A stretch of DNA of 46,577 bases from Planctomycetaceae bacterium (lineage in GTDB: Bacteria; Planctomycetota; Planctomycetia; Pirellulales; Pirellulaceae), in assembly GCA_002724245.1 (NCBI GenBank), contig PBOG01000042.1, positions 1,974-48,550 of the forward strand, written 5' to 3'. Shown here in pieces: positions 33,264 to 42,305 of the stretch (the stretch's first letter is position 1; each line of letters begins with the position of its first letter). Position numbers and translations under genes: made by a program. The notes under the pieces were generated by a model. It was not told the DNA's origin, made no database searches, and saw only the letters and a list, made by a program, of their open reading frames with translations.

Positions 33264-36035
33264 TCAATCGATAAAAAGAAACTCGTTGCTGATCAATAAC
33301 ATTTGCGCCAGATTGGGGAAATCCAGCGTGCCTTCCACGAGCCCCTGGTGGCAGCGTGCCGTTTCGTCCGGTGTGGGATGTCGGCCCAGCGTGACCTGGT
33401 AGAGGGATTGGATTACCGCTTCCGTGGAGTGTGCGCCAACACGCGTCGCAGCGTCCTGGGCGCGCAGGGCGACGCCGGCAGCCCGTTGTTGCACAAACGC
33501 GTTATTCATCAAGAACAAGGCTTGCTGGGGCGCGGTGGTGTTGGACCGAGTTGGACTATGCGTGTCAGGGCTGGGGAAATCAAACAACCGTAGGATGGTT
33601 GGAAGTCCGCTGCGATCGATTCGGCCATAGATGCTTCGTCGTGTATTGCCGGCCTCCAATAATTCGACGGGAGGCCCCTGCATCTGCAGGTCGAGTTGTC
33701 CGGCTACGGAAAGCATGGAGTCACGCAGGATCTCGAAGTCCAGGCGGCGACGGCGGTAACGCCACAGGAGCTGGTTTTCGCTGTCAACTTGGCGGGCGGC
33801 CGGCCGATCCCGGCTGGCTTGTTGCCACGTTTGTGACAAGAGAATCTGGCGGTGGAGCCGCTTGATCGACCAGCCGTGGTCGATCAAATCCGATGCCAGG
33901 TAGTCGAGCAAAAGGGGGTGGGTCGGTGGGGTGGCGCGGAGGCCAAAATTACTCACCGTGGCAACTAGTCCGCGACCAAAATGGTGTGCCCAGATGCGAT
34001 TGACTACGACACGGGCAGTAAGAGGATTACGGGGATGGGTAATGGCGTCAGCCAGTTCACGTCGACCGCTACCCCTGGTGAATGGAACGGAGAGTTCGGG
34101 CCCCAGTACGCGCGGCGCGGCGCGTCTCACCGCGCGGCCGACACGTTCCGGGTTGCCGCGGACAAAGATATGGGGTTCATGCACGCGTGGTGAATCGTAG
34201 AGCACATGGGCGCGCGGGGCGGCTCGGCCCGTTCCCGCAAGCCAGGCGTCGTAGTCAAGATAGGCCTGGGAAAGGGCGCGGTTCCATTCGGCGTCGAGAA
34301 GGTAGGCGTCAAGTGCTTCCCGTGGAGAGACGGCGAAGGGCGAACCCGGCCCGTAAAGTACGGATCGCAGCTGTTCCTTGCTGGGGTCCCGAAAGGTGGT
34401 GAAGTCAGGATCGGTTTGCAGTGCGGCGCGGGTTTCTCGGTGAATTGCCAGCAAGGCCTGACCGTATCGATCTGCGATGTCTCGCATGGTCGCTGGCGGA
34501 TTAGCTGCGATTTGGTCGAGAAGGAACTGGTTGAGTGGCTGGGGCGCCGCTGCGGTAAGACGCGCGAGCGTGGAGCGATATTGGCGGGAGAAGTCGGCAG
34601 CGGGAAGGGCACGCAGCGCGTGCCATGGTGCAAAGACGGGGTGAAAAGACCGTTTGGTGCCTTCGAGATACTCCACCCAGCGTTCGACGAACGTTTGCCG
34701 GAGTTCGCCCTTGGCGGCCGGCAGCGGAACCAGGAAGGTCTTCCGGCCGGCTAGAACTGCCCGCAGATATCTCGGGGTGTCGGCCCGTAACATCTCCAGG
34801 GTCGGTGGCAGATATTGTTGGATTTGTTTGTCGAGCGTGTCCCGTTTCTGTTGGTAGAGTGCGGAGTTGCCCTGGAACGTGATCGGCTGCGGAGTTGTGG
34901 AGCGGGTAAGGAGGTAGGGCAGGTCGGACGGCTCGACGGTATTGGAGAACACGCCGTACAACCCGTAATAGTCGGCCGTTGGGATGGGGTCGAACTTGTG
35001 GTCGTGACAGCGTGCGCAGCTGACGGTAAGGCCGAGGAACGTCCGCGTGACGACATCAATCCGGTCATCGATCACGTCATGCTGGTTGCCTGTGAACCGG
35101 CGGCCGAGCGTGAGAAAGCCGAGTGCGGCCAGAGCGCTGCGGTCCCCTCCTTTGGGAAGGAGTTGATCGCCGGCCAATTGTTCACGCACGAAACGGTCGT
35201 AAGGCATGTCGCAGTTCCAGGCGTTAACCACATAGTCGCGGTAGGTGTACGCATAGTAGTAGTTCTTTTGTTCCTGGAGACGCACGTAGCCTTTGGTGTC
35301 GGCGTACCTGGCAAGATCGAGCCAGTGCCGGGCCCAGCGCTCGCCGTATTGAGGCGATGCGAGTAAACGGTCCACGAGGCGGGCCATGGCCATGTCGGGG
35401 TGTGACTGGAATGCGCGCTGAAACCGATCGCGCGCCTGCGCCTCGGGTGGTAAACCAGTGAGGACGTAGTGAACACGGCGCATTAATGTGTGCGCGTCGG
35501 CGGGTGGCGAAAACGTCAACTGACGGGCCTTAAGTCGGGCAGCAATGAAGCGGTCAATGGGAGAGGCCTCGGTGCCGGGAGGTAGCACAGGTCTGGCAAA
35601 GGGCGTCGCGGCCCAATGTGAGTCCCAGGCGGCGCTGGGAGATACCGGGTTGTTTTCTCCAGGGGTCTTGGGCCAGGGGGCTCCGGCCAGAACCCATTGC
35701 TGCAAATCCCGCACTTCGTTCGCGGCAAGGCGGCGATTGGGTGGCATCTGCAGGTCGCCCTTGTACTGGATTGCCAGCAGTAAGGGGCTGGCATGTGTCT
35801 TGCGGAGGAGAACGGCAGGGCCTGCCAACGTTCCACCCGCGAGGAGGTGTTCCCTGGAATCCAGCCGCAGACCACTTTCCTGTTTGCCAGGCCCGTGACA
35901 GGGAATGCAATGGTTTACCAGGATCGGCCGTACGCGCCGCTCAAAGTGTTCGAGTTCGGGTTCCTGTGCGAAACTCGGAACGGCCGTTAGGCTGAGCAAG
36001 GCGATCAGTGAAAATAGAATAAAGCCAGAAGACAT
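33264..36035 (-). CDS. PSCyt1/DUF1549/DUF1553 surface protein without LamG domain
   Basis: The product is about 923 aa from ATG 36035, which opens a signal peptide (MSSGFILFSLIALLSLTAVP). The frame runs on to 36332 but that extension is basic and lacks a leader. PSCyt1 has CIPCH at 43-47 and MPPNRRLAANEV. DUF1549 follows (ASPIDRFIAARLK, QYGERWARHWLDLARYADTK, CARCHDHKFDPI). In place of a LamG domain the middle holds about 240 residues of mostly helical sequence (YQQKRDTLDKQIQQYLPP, RAALQTDPDFTTFRDPS). DUF1553 closes the protein (NPLTARVVVNRIWAHHFGRG, FDFPSPDTHSPTRSNTT). It is fourth in the operon, 121 bases after the HEAT gene. Confidence 0.92.
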   Translation of the reverse strand: MSSGFILFSLIALLSLTAVPSFAQEPELEHFERRVRPILVNHCIPCHGPGKQESGLRLDSREHLLAGGTLAGPAVLLRKTHASPLLLAIQYKGDLQMPPNRRLAANEVRDLQQWVLAGAPWPKTPGENNPVSPSAAWDSHWAATPFARPVLPPGTEASPIDRFIAARLKARQLTFSPPADAHTLMRRVHYVLTGLPPEAQARDRFQRAFQSHPDMAMARLVDRLLASPQYGERWARHWLDLARYADTKGYVRLQEQKNYYYAYTYRDYVVNAWNCDMPYDRFVREQLAGDQLLPKGGDRSALAALGFLTLGRRFTGNQHDVIDDRIDVVTRTFLGLTVSCARCHDHKFDPIPTADYYGLYGVFSNTVEPSDLPYLLTRSTTPQPITFQGNSALYQQKRDTLDKQIQQYLPPTLEMLRADTPRYLRAVLAGRKTFLVPLPAAKGELRQTFVERWVEYLEGTKRSFHPVFAPWHALRALPAADFSRQYRSTLARLTAAAPQPLNQFLLDQIAANPPATMRDIADRYGQALLAIHRETRAALQTDPDFTTFRDPSKEQLRSVLYGPGSPFAVSPREALDAYLLDAEWNRALSQAYLDYDAWLAGTGRAAPRAHVLYDSPRVHEPHIFVRGNPERVGRAVRRAAPRVLGPELSVPFTRGSGRRELADAITHPRNPLTARVVVNRIWAHHFGRGLVATVSNFGLRATPPTHPLLLDYLASDLIDHGWSIKRLHRQILLSQTWQQASRDRPAARQVDSENQLLWRYRRRRLDFEILRDSMLSVAGQLDLQMQGPPVELLEAGNTRRSIYGRIDRSGLPTILRLFDFPSPDTHSPTRSNTTAPQQALFLMNNAFVQQRAAGVALRAQDAATRVGAHSTEAVIQSLYQVTLGRHPTPDETARCHQGLVEGTLDFPNLAQMLLISNEFLFID

Positions 36036-36156
36036 CGCGTTACCTGAAATCAGTGAGAGAACGTATCGCACCGAAACGGAGTGTCCGGCCCATTGGCGGG
36101 TCGATATGCGTCTGATCCGGGGAGCCGTATTTGAATCCCATAAATGTGACGGCATC

Positions 36157-37335
36157 TCAATCTTGCGGCGGCGTGGCGCGGGTGTCGAGACGCTGTGCCA
36201 GACGCCGGGCGGCACGGCGAATGTAGTCAACCGGTTCCCGATCCGCCAGCTGGCGCAGAACGGGCAACACTGGCTGGGCTGGGGAACCCATGACAGCCAG
36301 CGCGGCAATGGCCGCGGCGCGGTGATCGGCACTGGGATGGAGGAGGCGTTTCACGCAAGGCTGAAGGAGTTCTGGTGATGCGATGCGATGTCGTGCGATG
36401 ACCGCCAAGGCGGCCAGTTGGCAGGCGTCTGCCGGATCCGACAGGCTCTGGAGAACCAAACGCCGCACAACTGGCGCAGCGGTAGCAGAGGTTGCCAGGG
36501 TGGTCAGGGCCGCCACCCGCTGCGGCACCTTCACCGCGAGGCAGCAGGTTTCCAGGGCCCTTTGGCCCGCGTCACCGCACGCCAGCAGTGCTTTCATCGC
36601 GGCGGGAAACAGCAGCGGGTCGTCGCTAGTGGACAAGGGGCGGATCTTGTGGAGAGCCGTGGGTGGTAATTGCGGAAACTTCGCCAGAGTCAGTAGGGCC
36701 GCGCGCTGGACCTGTGGTGTGGTTTTCTCGAGGAGTGTGAGAAGAACTGGCGTTGCTGGGGAGCCGATCGACGCCAGCCGGAATGATGCTTCTCGGGCTG
36801 CCATCCAGTCGGCGTCTGGTAACGCCGCGGCCAGGGCCTCAACGGCACGGAGATCCTGGCGTGTGGTCCATTGCGCGGCGGCGGCGCGCACCCGAACCAG
36901 GGGGTGGGGGTCTCTGCGCAGGCGTGTGACCGCTTTCTGGGTCAATGCGTTTTGGGGAAACAGCTGCGCCAAGACGTCGATTGCTGCGCCGCGGACGTCG
37001 GCGTCAGCATCGCGCGAACACGTCAACAGGTCGGGACAGAGCCTGGGATCGGCAACACCGATCGCGCCGAGTGTCTCGATCGCCTTCCAGCGTACATTGG
37101 CGTCATCGTGGTGCACCAGTTGGTGGACCTGTGGGAGCGCCGAGCGACCGGATCTTACCAGGTGTGCTACTGCCGTCTTCATCGCCGCTTCGTCGTAGAC
37201 GATGGCAGCCTGACGCAAGGCTGAGATGGCATCAGGCACCGAGGGTGTGGTCGCGTCACAGGCGGTGAGCTGGTGCGTCAGCAGACCGCAGCTCGTCGCG
37301 ACCGACAGGAATGCAGATAATCCAAAGTGTGGCAT
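36157..37335 (-). CDS. HEAT-repeat protein, probable lipoprotein or exported scaffold
   Basis: The product is 392 aa from ATG 37335, only three bases after the stop of the upstream DUF1501 gene, so translation is probably coupled. Residues 1-26 are a hydrophobic leader ending HQLTAC, where LTAC fits a lipobox with the Cys at 26, although the start of the leader has no basic residue. The rest is a run of about nine HEAT-like helical pairs (VRWKAIETLGAIGV, VRGAAIDVLAQLFP, VRVRAAAAQWTTRQ, HRAAAIAALAVMGSPAQ). HEAT repeats form protein-binding solenoids. Sitting between two PSCyt1-DUF1501 pairs, it could be a surface scaffold for their products, but that is inference. Confidence 0.85.
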   Translation of the reverse strand: MPHFGLSAFLSVATSCGLLTHQLTACDATTPSVPDAISALRQAAIVYDEAAMKTAVAHLVRSGRSALPQVHQLVHHDDANVRWKAIETLGAIGVADPRLCPDLLTCSRDADADVRGAAIDVLAQLFPQNALTQKAVTRLRRDPHPLVRVRAAAAQWTTRQDLRAVEALAAALPDADWMAAREASFRLASIGSPATPVLLTLLEKTTPQVQRAALLTLAKFPQLPPTALHKIRPLSTSDDPLLFPAAMKALLACGDAGQRALETCCLAVKVPQRVAALTTLATSATAAPVVRRLVLQSLSDPADACQLAALAVIARHRIASPELLQPCVKRLLHPSADHRAAAIAALAVMGSPAQPVLPVLRQLADREPVDYIRRAARRLAQRLDTRATPPQD

Positions 37336-37338
37336 TAG

Positions 37339-38835
37339 TCAGGTAATCATTTTGTCGACGACCCGTCCGGCGACGTTCGTCAAGCGGACATCAAGTCCGC
37401 CAAAACGGCGGGTGAGTCGCAGGTGGTCAAGGCCCAGCAGGTGGAGGAGCGTAGCGTGGAAATCGTTGACGTGAACTGGTTCGTCGACCGGGGCCCAGCC
37501 AAAATCATCGGTTTTGCCGATCACCTGTCCGCCCCGTACGCCACCACCCGCCAACCAGGCGCTGAAGGCGCCGGGGTGATGATCGCGTCCATCACCGCCC
37601 TGGGCTAGTGGGGTGCGGCCGAATTCTCCAGCAAAGACAATGAGGGTGGAATCGAACAGGCCGCGCTGTTTCAGGTCGGTGATCAAGGCCGCCAGTGGCT
37701 GGTCGGCCATGCGGGCGTTGTAGGTAAGCTCTTCGGTTAGCTTGCCGTGCTGGTCCCAGGACGCATGCATCAGGGTGACAAAACGAACTCCGCGTTCCAC
37801 CAGGCGTCTGGCCAGCAGACAATTGCGTGAAAAGGTCTGGTAGACGCCCGCACCACCGCCGTGGGCAGATTTGACATCGGTCGGTTCAGGACGCTCCATT
37901 CCATACGCGTCCAGAGTGGCTTGGGATTCATCCGTCAGGTCAAGTACATCCGGTGCTGCCTTTTGCATGCGGAATGCCAATTCATAGGATGCGATGCGAC
38001 TCTGGATCTCGGAGTCTCCGAATTGTTCGGCTCGGCGGCGATTGAGGCTGGTAATGGCCTGCAGGCTGGCCTTTTGCAGGTCTCGTGTGATTCCCGCGGG
38101 TGCGCGGAGATTGAGGACCGGTTCGCCCTGGCTACGGAAAACCACGCCCTGGTAGGAGGATGGTAGAAAACCGTTGGTCCAGTTCGTAGAACCTCCACTG
38201 GCGCCCCGGCCTGCGGAAAGCACGACGTACCCGGGGAGTTCTTGCGATTCCGATCCGAGTCCGTAGAGCGCCCAGGAGCCAAAACTCGGGCGGCCAAATC
38301 TCGGTACACCAGTGCTCAGCATGAGCTGCGCCGGATGGTGATTGAACGCTTCGGTGTTGAGTGTACGGATGAGTGCCATGTCATCCACATGCCGACCAAG
38401 GTGGGGTAGCAGGTCCGACAATTCCGTACCGCATTGCCCCTGCGGCGTAAAGGTGCGCCGACTCCCGAGGAGCGTGGCCGTCTTCTGGATAAAGGCAAAT
38501 CGCGCGTTTTCGGTGATGGATTCGGGAAGTTGCTGTCCGTTGCGGACCACCAGTTCCGGTTTGGGATCGAAAAGGTCAAGTTGGCTGGGACCACCCGCGG
38601 CGTAAACGAAGATGCAACTCTTGGCGCGTGGTGGAAAGTGCGGCTGCCGGGGCGTCAGCGCGTTCAGCGGAAGGGGCGGCTCTACTTGGGGTGGCGCCGC
38701 CGCCAGAAGTCCATCGGACTGAAGCAAGGCGGCCACGGCCGCGGCCCCCAACCCGCTGGAGGAGGATGTCAGGAAATCCCGGCGCGTGCGGGCAGTCAAT
38801 GGATTGGATGGTGTCGTCATACCGGTGCGTTTCAT
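37339..38835 (-). CDS. DUF1501 domain-containing protein, Tat-type leader
   Basis: The product is 498 aa. ATG 38835 overlaps the TGA of the upstream PSCyt1 gene by four bases; Met 6 (MTTPSNPL) is an alternative start. The leader TARTRRDFLTSSSSGLGAAA has the Arg pair at 18-19 and is followed by a Pro-rich linker. Marks: CIFVYAAGGPSQLDLFDPKP, RTLNTEAFNHHPAQLMLSTG, GVRFVTLMHASWDQHGK, LIVFAGEFGRTPLAQGG, GRDHHPGAFSAWLAGGGV and RLTNVAGRVVDKMI. It carries an extra Gly-rich loop (KSAHGGGAGVYQTF) before the RRLVERGVRF segment. Second gene of the operon starting at 42005. Confidence 0.92.
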   Translation of the reverse strand: MKRTGMTTPSNPLTARTRRDFLTSSSSGLGAAAVAALLQSDGLLAAAPPQVEPPLPLNALTPRQPHFPPRAKSCIFVYAAGGPSQLDLFDPKPELVVRNGQQLPESITENARFAFIQKTATLLGSRRTFTPQGQCGTELSDLLPHLGRHVDDMALIRTLNTEAFNHHPAQLMLSTGVPRFGRPSFGSWALYGLGSESQELPGYVVLSAGRGASGGSTNWTNGFLPSSYQGVVFRSQGEPVLNLRAPAGITRDLQKASLQAITSLNRRRAEQFGDSEIQSRIASYELAFRMQKAAPDVLDLTDESQATLDAYGMERPEPTDVKSAHGGGAGVYQTFSRNCLLARRLVERGVRFVTLMHASWDQHGKLTEELTYNARMADQPLAALITDLKQRGLFDSTLIVFAGEFGRTPLAQGGDGRDHHPGAFSAWLAGGGVRGGQVIGKTDDFGWAPVDEPVHVNDFHATLLHLLGLDHLRLTRRFGGLDVRLTNVAGRVVDKMIT

Positions 38836-41800
38836 TCCCGTGTGATGAATTCGTCAAGATTCATGAGCGTCCGCACGACCGTGAACCAGCTGGCCCATTC
38901 CGTGGATTGCGAATCACTTTGGGTTTCGCTGGTTCCCAGTAACGTTCGGGCAAGCGGTGGATCGCTGCCGTAGGTCTGACGCGAGTTCTCGAGCAGGGTT
39001 GTCATCGTGTCCAGTTCGAGCGATTCTGGACGCCGCGCCAGCGCGGTCACAAAGAGGTGCTCGATACGCTGGCTGTCCGTAGCGTTGGGCATTTCCAGGA
39101 TTTGTCCAGCCAAATGCTGCGCGCATTCCAGAAAGACTGGGTCATTCCAGAGCATCAGCGCTTGTAGTGGTGTATTCGAGCGTTCGCGGCGCGTGCAGCT
39201 GGTGTTGGAGTCAGGCGCGTCGAACAGGGACAGCATGGGGTAGGGGGCCGTCCGTTGGAAGAAGGTGTAGAAGCCGCGTCGGTAACGGTCACCGCCGCTA
39301 CTCACTTTCCAGGGGCCGCGATTAATTACGTCAACAAAGGCCAGTTCGAGTGTCCCCGGGGGCAGGGGAGGGAAGACACTGACGCCGTGGGTTGTTCGGT
39401 CGAGCAGTCCTGATGTCGAGAGCGACATGTCGCGAATCATTTCCGCGTCCACCCGCGTGCGACGCTGTCGCGCCAGCCACAGATTGTAGGGGTCCCGCTC
39501 TTGCAGGTCGGGCCGTTGGGCGGAGGACTGACGGTAGGTCCGCGAGGTCACCAGCTGGCGGTGTAGCCATTTCATTTGCCACTGGTGCCCAACGAAACGA
39601 GAGGCCAGCCAATCGAGCAGCTCGGGATGGGTCGGGGGATCACCCTGGGTGCCAAAGTCGTCGCTGGTGGCGACGAGTCCGCGCCCAAAATAGTGTTGCC
39701 AGACGCGGTTGACGGCGACGCGTGCCGTGAGTGGGTTGCGGGTGTCGAGAATCCAACGCGCCAGGTCGAGGCGGTCGGCTTGAGCACCACGTGCTGAGAG
39801 TGGAGGCAGGAATGAGGGAACGCCGGCCTGGACCTCGGTTCCTGGTTTCAGAAAGTCGCCGCGGAGGTGGACAAACGTCCGCCGGGGGGAGGCTGATGTG
39901 GCCAGTGCCATACCGGTGTCGGTTTCCACCTCGGGCGGTTTCATGGTGAGCTCGCGGATTTCACGACGCTGGTTGCGCAGATCGGCGTCGCGGTCGATCA
40001 GGTAATCGAGCATTGTTTCGGTTTCGGCGGCGCTGCGTTTTTCAGGAGCGATCGCTGCCAACGTGAGGAACTGCTGCAATCCGGGGCCTTGAGTGAGGTG
40101 GGTCACTTCCTCGTCGGTGAGACGGCGGTTGTAGATCGAGATCTCGTCGAGGTAACCCTGGAAGTAGCTGGTCCGTTTCCGGCTACCGATTCGAATCGGT
40201 TCGCTGGAAACAGTTGTGTCCGTGAGAGCATCGACTTGGACCTTGAGTTTCTGTGGTTTTCCGTCGACCAGAATCTCGACGCCCGCGGCCTTGCGCGAAC
40301 CGTTGTATCGGACCAGCACGTGGTGCCACTGCTTGGTTTTGATAACGGATGGTGTGGTGACCTTGATGCCGTTACTCGGCCATTCGTGCACCAGGTGCAG
40401 TTCCATCATTCCCTGGTGTGTCGTAAAGTCGAGGCCACGAAACGACTGGAATTCGTCCAGCTGGGTGACGATGCTGCCCGAGGGTTGCGTGGTGTGAATC
40501 CAGGCTGCGATCGTAAAGGCTCCCTGCCCACGGAAATGGCTCGGCTGGCCCAGGACCCAACGCGTGTTTTTGCCATTGAACTCGAACGCCTGGCCGATGC
40601 GGCCGTCGACCTGTTTGGGCACCCCGTCGCCCTCCCATGTAGCGTCTGCGAGGCCTCGGTCTGCGGTTTGGGAGGGGTCGCAGGACGCGTAGATGGACAA
40701 ACCTTTTTGAGGTGGCCTGGCAACGCCATCCGGAAAGCGTTTTTGCAGTTCCCGCGTGGTGGTCAGTAGACCATCCGCCAGCTTTTCACGAGCGTTTTCG
40801 TACGCGGTGCGCAGGGCGGTGACGCGGGCGTTATGGGCGGACAACGCCCGTTGGTATGTTGCGGTTTGGGATGCCGTGGGAGCCAGCGGGAAATCGGATT
40901 CATCCGAGTTGTTGAAAAATCCGTAGAGTTGGTAGTACTCGTTGTGGCTGATGGGGTCATATTTGTGGGAGTGGCACTGCGCGCATTTGACCGTCAGACC
41001 GAGCCACACCGTGCTGATGGTGTTCACGCGGTCGACGGCCTGCTTGACCCGATCTTCTTCTTTGTCGATTCCACCCTCCCGGTTGGTCAACGTATTTCGG
41101 TGGAAGCCGGTTGCCAGCCGAGTCTCTTCGGTGGCCCCAGGCAGAAGGTCGCCTGCCAGTTGCTGCTCGGTGAATTGGTCGTAGGGTAAATCGCGATTGA
41201 TGGCGTCCATGACCCAGTCGCGCCAATGGTATGCATGTGGTCGGGGCCGGTCCTTTTCGTAGCCGTCGGTATCGGCGTATCTCGCCAGGTCCAGCCAGAG
41301 GCGGCCTACGCGTTCACCAAAGTGAGGCGAGGCAAGGAGGGCGTCCACCATCTGGTGGTACCAGTCGAGGTCAGGGTGCGTCAGCCAGTGCTGCGACTGT
41401 GCGGAGGTCGGAGGTAACCCGAGTAGATCGAGGTGGACGCGGCGGACCAGAATGGGCCGCGAGGCCGTGGGGGATGGTTTGGTCTGTTCACGTCGGAGAC
41501 CGCGGAGAACAAAACGGTCCACTGGATTGAACGACCAGGCATCACCTGTCAGGTTCGGATGGCCAGCATGGGTGACGGGTTGAAAAGCCCAATGCGCGGC
41601 CGCCGTTTCACCTTCCGCCCAGCTGGCACCCCGGTCGATCCATTCCGTCAGTGTGGCGATTTCGGCAGGCGTCAGGCGAGCGCCGTCGGGGGGCATTCTG
41701 GTCGCAGGATCGTTGCTGCGAACGCGGCGCAGCAGTGTGCTGTTGGTCGGATTCCCTGGTCGCAGGGCAGGGCCCGAGTCGCCGCCCTGCAAGGCGGCAG

Positions 41801-42005
41801 CGCGCTTGTCGAGCCGCAATCCGGCTTCCTGTTTGTCCGGGCCATGGCAGGAATAGCAACGTCGCCGCAGAATCGGTTCGATGGCGGTTCGAAAACTGAG
41901 CTGCGGTGGCTGCGGAGCTTCGGCAACGGCAGTTCGCTGCGGAGATAGGGTTCCGCCGCAGATCAGCGCTGAAGTGACAGCGGTAATTAACAGGCGATGC
42001 GTCAT
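38832..42005 (-). CDS. PSCyt1/DUF1549/DUF1553 surface protein with internal LamG domain
   Basis: The product is 1057 aa from ATG 42005 with a signal peptide at 1-30. PSCyt1 has CYSCH at 50-54 and the RMPPDGARLTPAEIATLTEW end. DUF1549 follows (FNPVDRFVLRGLRREQ, HFGERVGRLWLDLARYADTD, GLTVKCAQCHSHKYDPIS with the second CxxCH). A LamG/concanavalin domain occupies about 440-625 (IGQAFEFNGKNTRWVLG, AFTIAAWIHTTQPSGSI, YFQGYLDEISIYNRRLTDEE). DUF1553 closes the protein (NPLTARVAVNRVWQHYFGRG, LFDAPDSNTSCTRRERSNTP). It is the first gene of the minus-strand operon; the region upstream carries the 21-bp tandem repeats. Confidence 0.93.
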   Translation of the reverse strand: MTHRLLITAVTSALICGGTLSPQRTAVAEAPQPPQLSFRTAIEPILRRRCYSCHGPDKQEAGLRLDKRAAALQGGDSGPALRPGNPTNSTLLRRVRSNDPATRMPPDGARLTPAEIATLTEWIDRGASWAEGETAAAHWAFQPVTHAGHPNLTGDAWSFNPVDRFVLRGLRREQTKPSPTASRPILVRRVHLDLLGLPPTSAQSQHWLTHPDLDWYHQMVDALLASPHFGERVGRLWLDLARYADTDGYEKDRPRPHAYHWRDWVMDAINRDLPYDQFTEQQLAGDLLPGATEETRLATGFHRNTLTNREGGIDKEEDRVKQAVDRVNTISTVWLGLTVKCAQCHSHKYDPISHNEYYQLYGFFNNSDESDFPLAPTASQTATYQRALSAHNARVTALRTAYENAREKLADGLLTTTRELQKRFPDGVARPPQKGLSIYASCDPSQTADRGLADATWEGDGVPKQVDGRIGQAFEFNGKNTRWVLGQPSHFRGQGAFTIAAWIHTTQPSGSIVTQLDEFQSFRGLDFTTHQGMMELHLVHEWPSNGIKVTTPSVIKTKQWHHVLVRYNGSRKAAGVEILVDGKPQKLKVQVDALTDTTVSSEPIRIGSRKRTSYFQGYLDEISIYNRRLTDEEVTHLTQGPGLQQFLTLAAIAPEKRSAAETETMLDYLIDRDADLRNQRREIRELTMKPPEVETDTGMALATSASPRRTFVHLRGDFLKPGTEVQAGVPSFLPPLSARGAQADRLDLARWILDTRNPLTARVAVNRVWQHYFGRGLVATSDDFGTQGDPPTHPELLDWLASRFVGHQWQMKWLHRQLVTSRTYRQSSAQRPDLQERDPYNLWLARQRRTRVDAEMIRDMSLSTSGLLDRTTHGVSVFPPLPPGTLELAFVDVINRGPWKVSSGGDRYRRGFYTFFQRTAPYPMLSLFDAPDSNTSCTRRERSNTPLQALMLWNDPVFLECAQHLAGQILEMPNATDSQRIEHLFVTALARRPESLELDTMTTLLENSRQTYGSDPPLARTLLGTSETQSDSQSTEWASWFTVVRTLMNLDEFITRE

Positions 42006-42305
42006 CGGAGAACGTTCCAGGTGGAGTCGGTGCCGCGTGGGGTGGTGCCGCGTGGTCTCTATCGTACCGTGTCTCCCGGGAAAGTCCCAACGTCTCCCGG
42101 GAAAGTCCCAACGTCTCTCGGGGAAGTCCCAACGTCTCCCAGCAAATTCCGAACAGGTTTACGAACTGGTGGCGGGTCTGCTGGGCGGGCGAAAGGGCCA
42201 GTGAGGCGGTTGACGGATTGGGGCCGGAAAGACAGGCTAAGCGGTCCGCGCGGCGCGTACCGCGGGGTGGGTGTTTTGGTGGCATGCGAACGAATGGCTG
42301 GATCC
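42006..42305. other. Divergent promoter region, PSCyt1 operon / ABC-F gene
   Basis: About 300 bases between divergent starts. The plus-strand frame of the ABC-F gene is open through this region up to 41997, but the encoded sequence is repeat-derived and basic, so it is taken as non-coding. It holds four tandem 21-bp units (42071-42154). Confidence 0.6.
42071..42154. repeat. Four tandem 21-bp repeats in a divergent promoter region
   Basis: Units are 42071-42091, 42092-42112, 42113-42133 and 42134-42154. The first two are identical, the third differs at two or three positions and the fourth is more diverged. Each of the first two contains the core CCCGGGAAAGTCCCAAC, with GGGA and TCCC as short inverted arms. 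The periodicity of two helical turns would place repeated sites on one face of the DNA, so they may be operator sites for the PSCyt1 operon, the ABC-F gene, or both. Confidence 0.9.

Noticed and set aside
36036-36332. N-terminal extension of the PSCyt1 protein at 33264-36035, reaching into the HEAT gene
   Set aside because: It would overlap the upstream HEAT gene by about 175 bases and bury the signal peptide that starts at 36035.
42071-42154. Tandem repeats read as a CRISPR array
   Set aside because: The units abut with no spacers, and there are no cas genes.
41997-42305. N-terminal extension of the ABC-F protein containing the SPGKVPT heptads
   Set aside because: It overlaps the divergent promoter region and the PSCyt1 start. 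Uup proteins begin at the MALISL-like position, and the extension is only repeat-encoded and basic.
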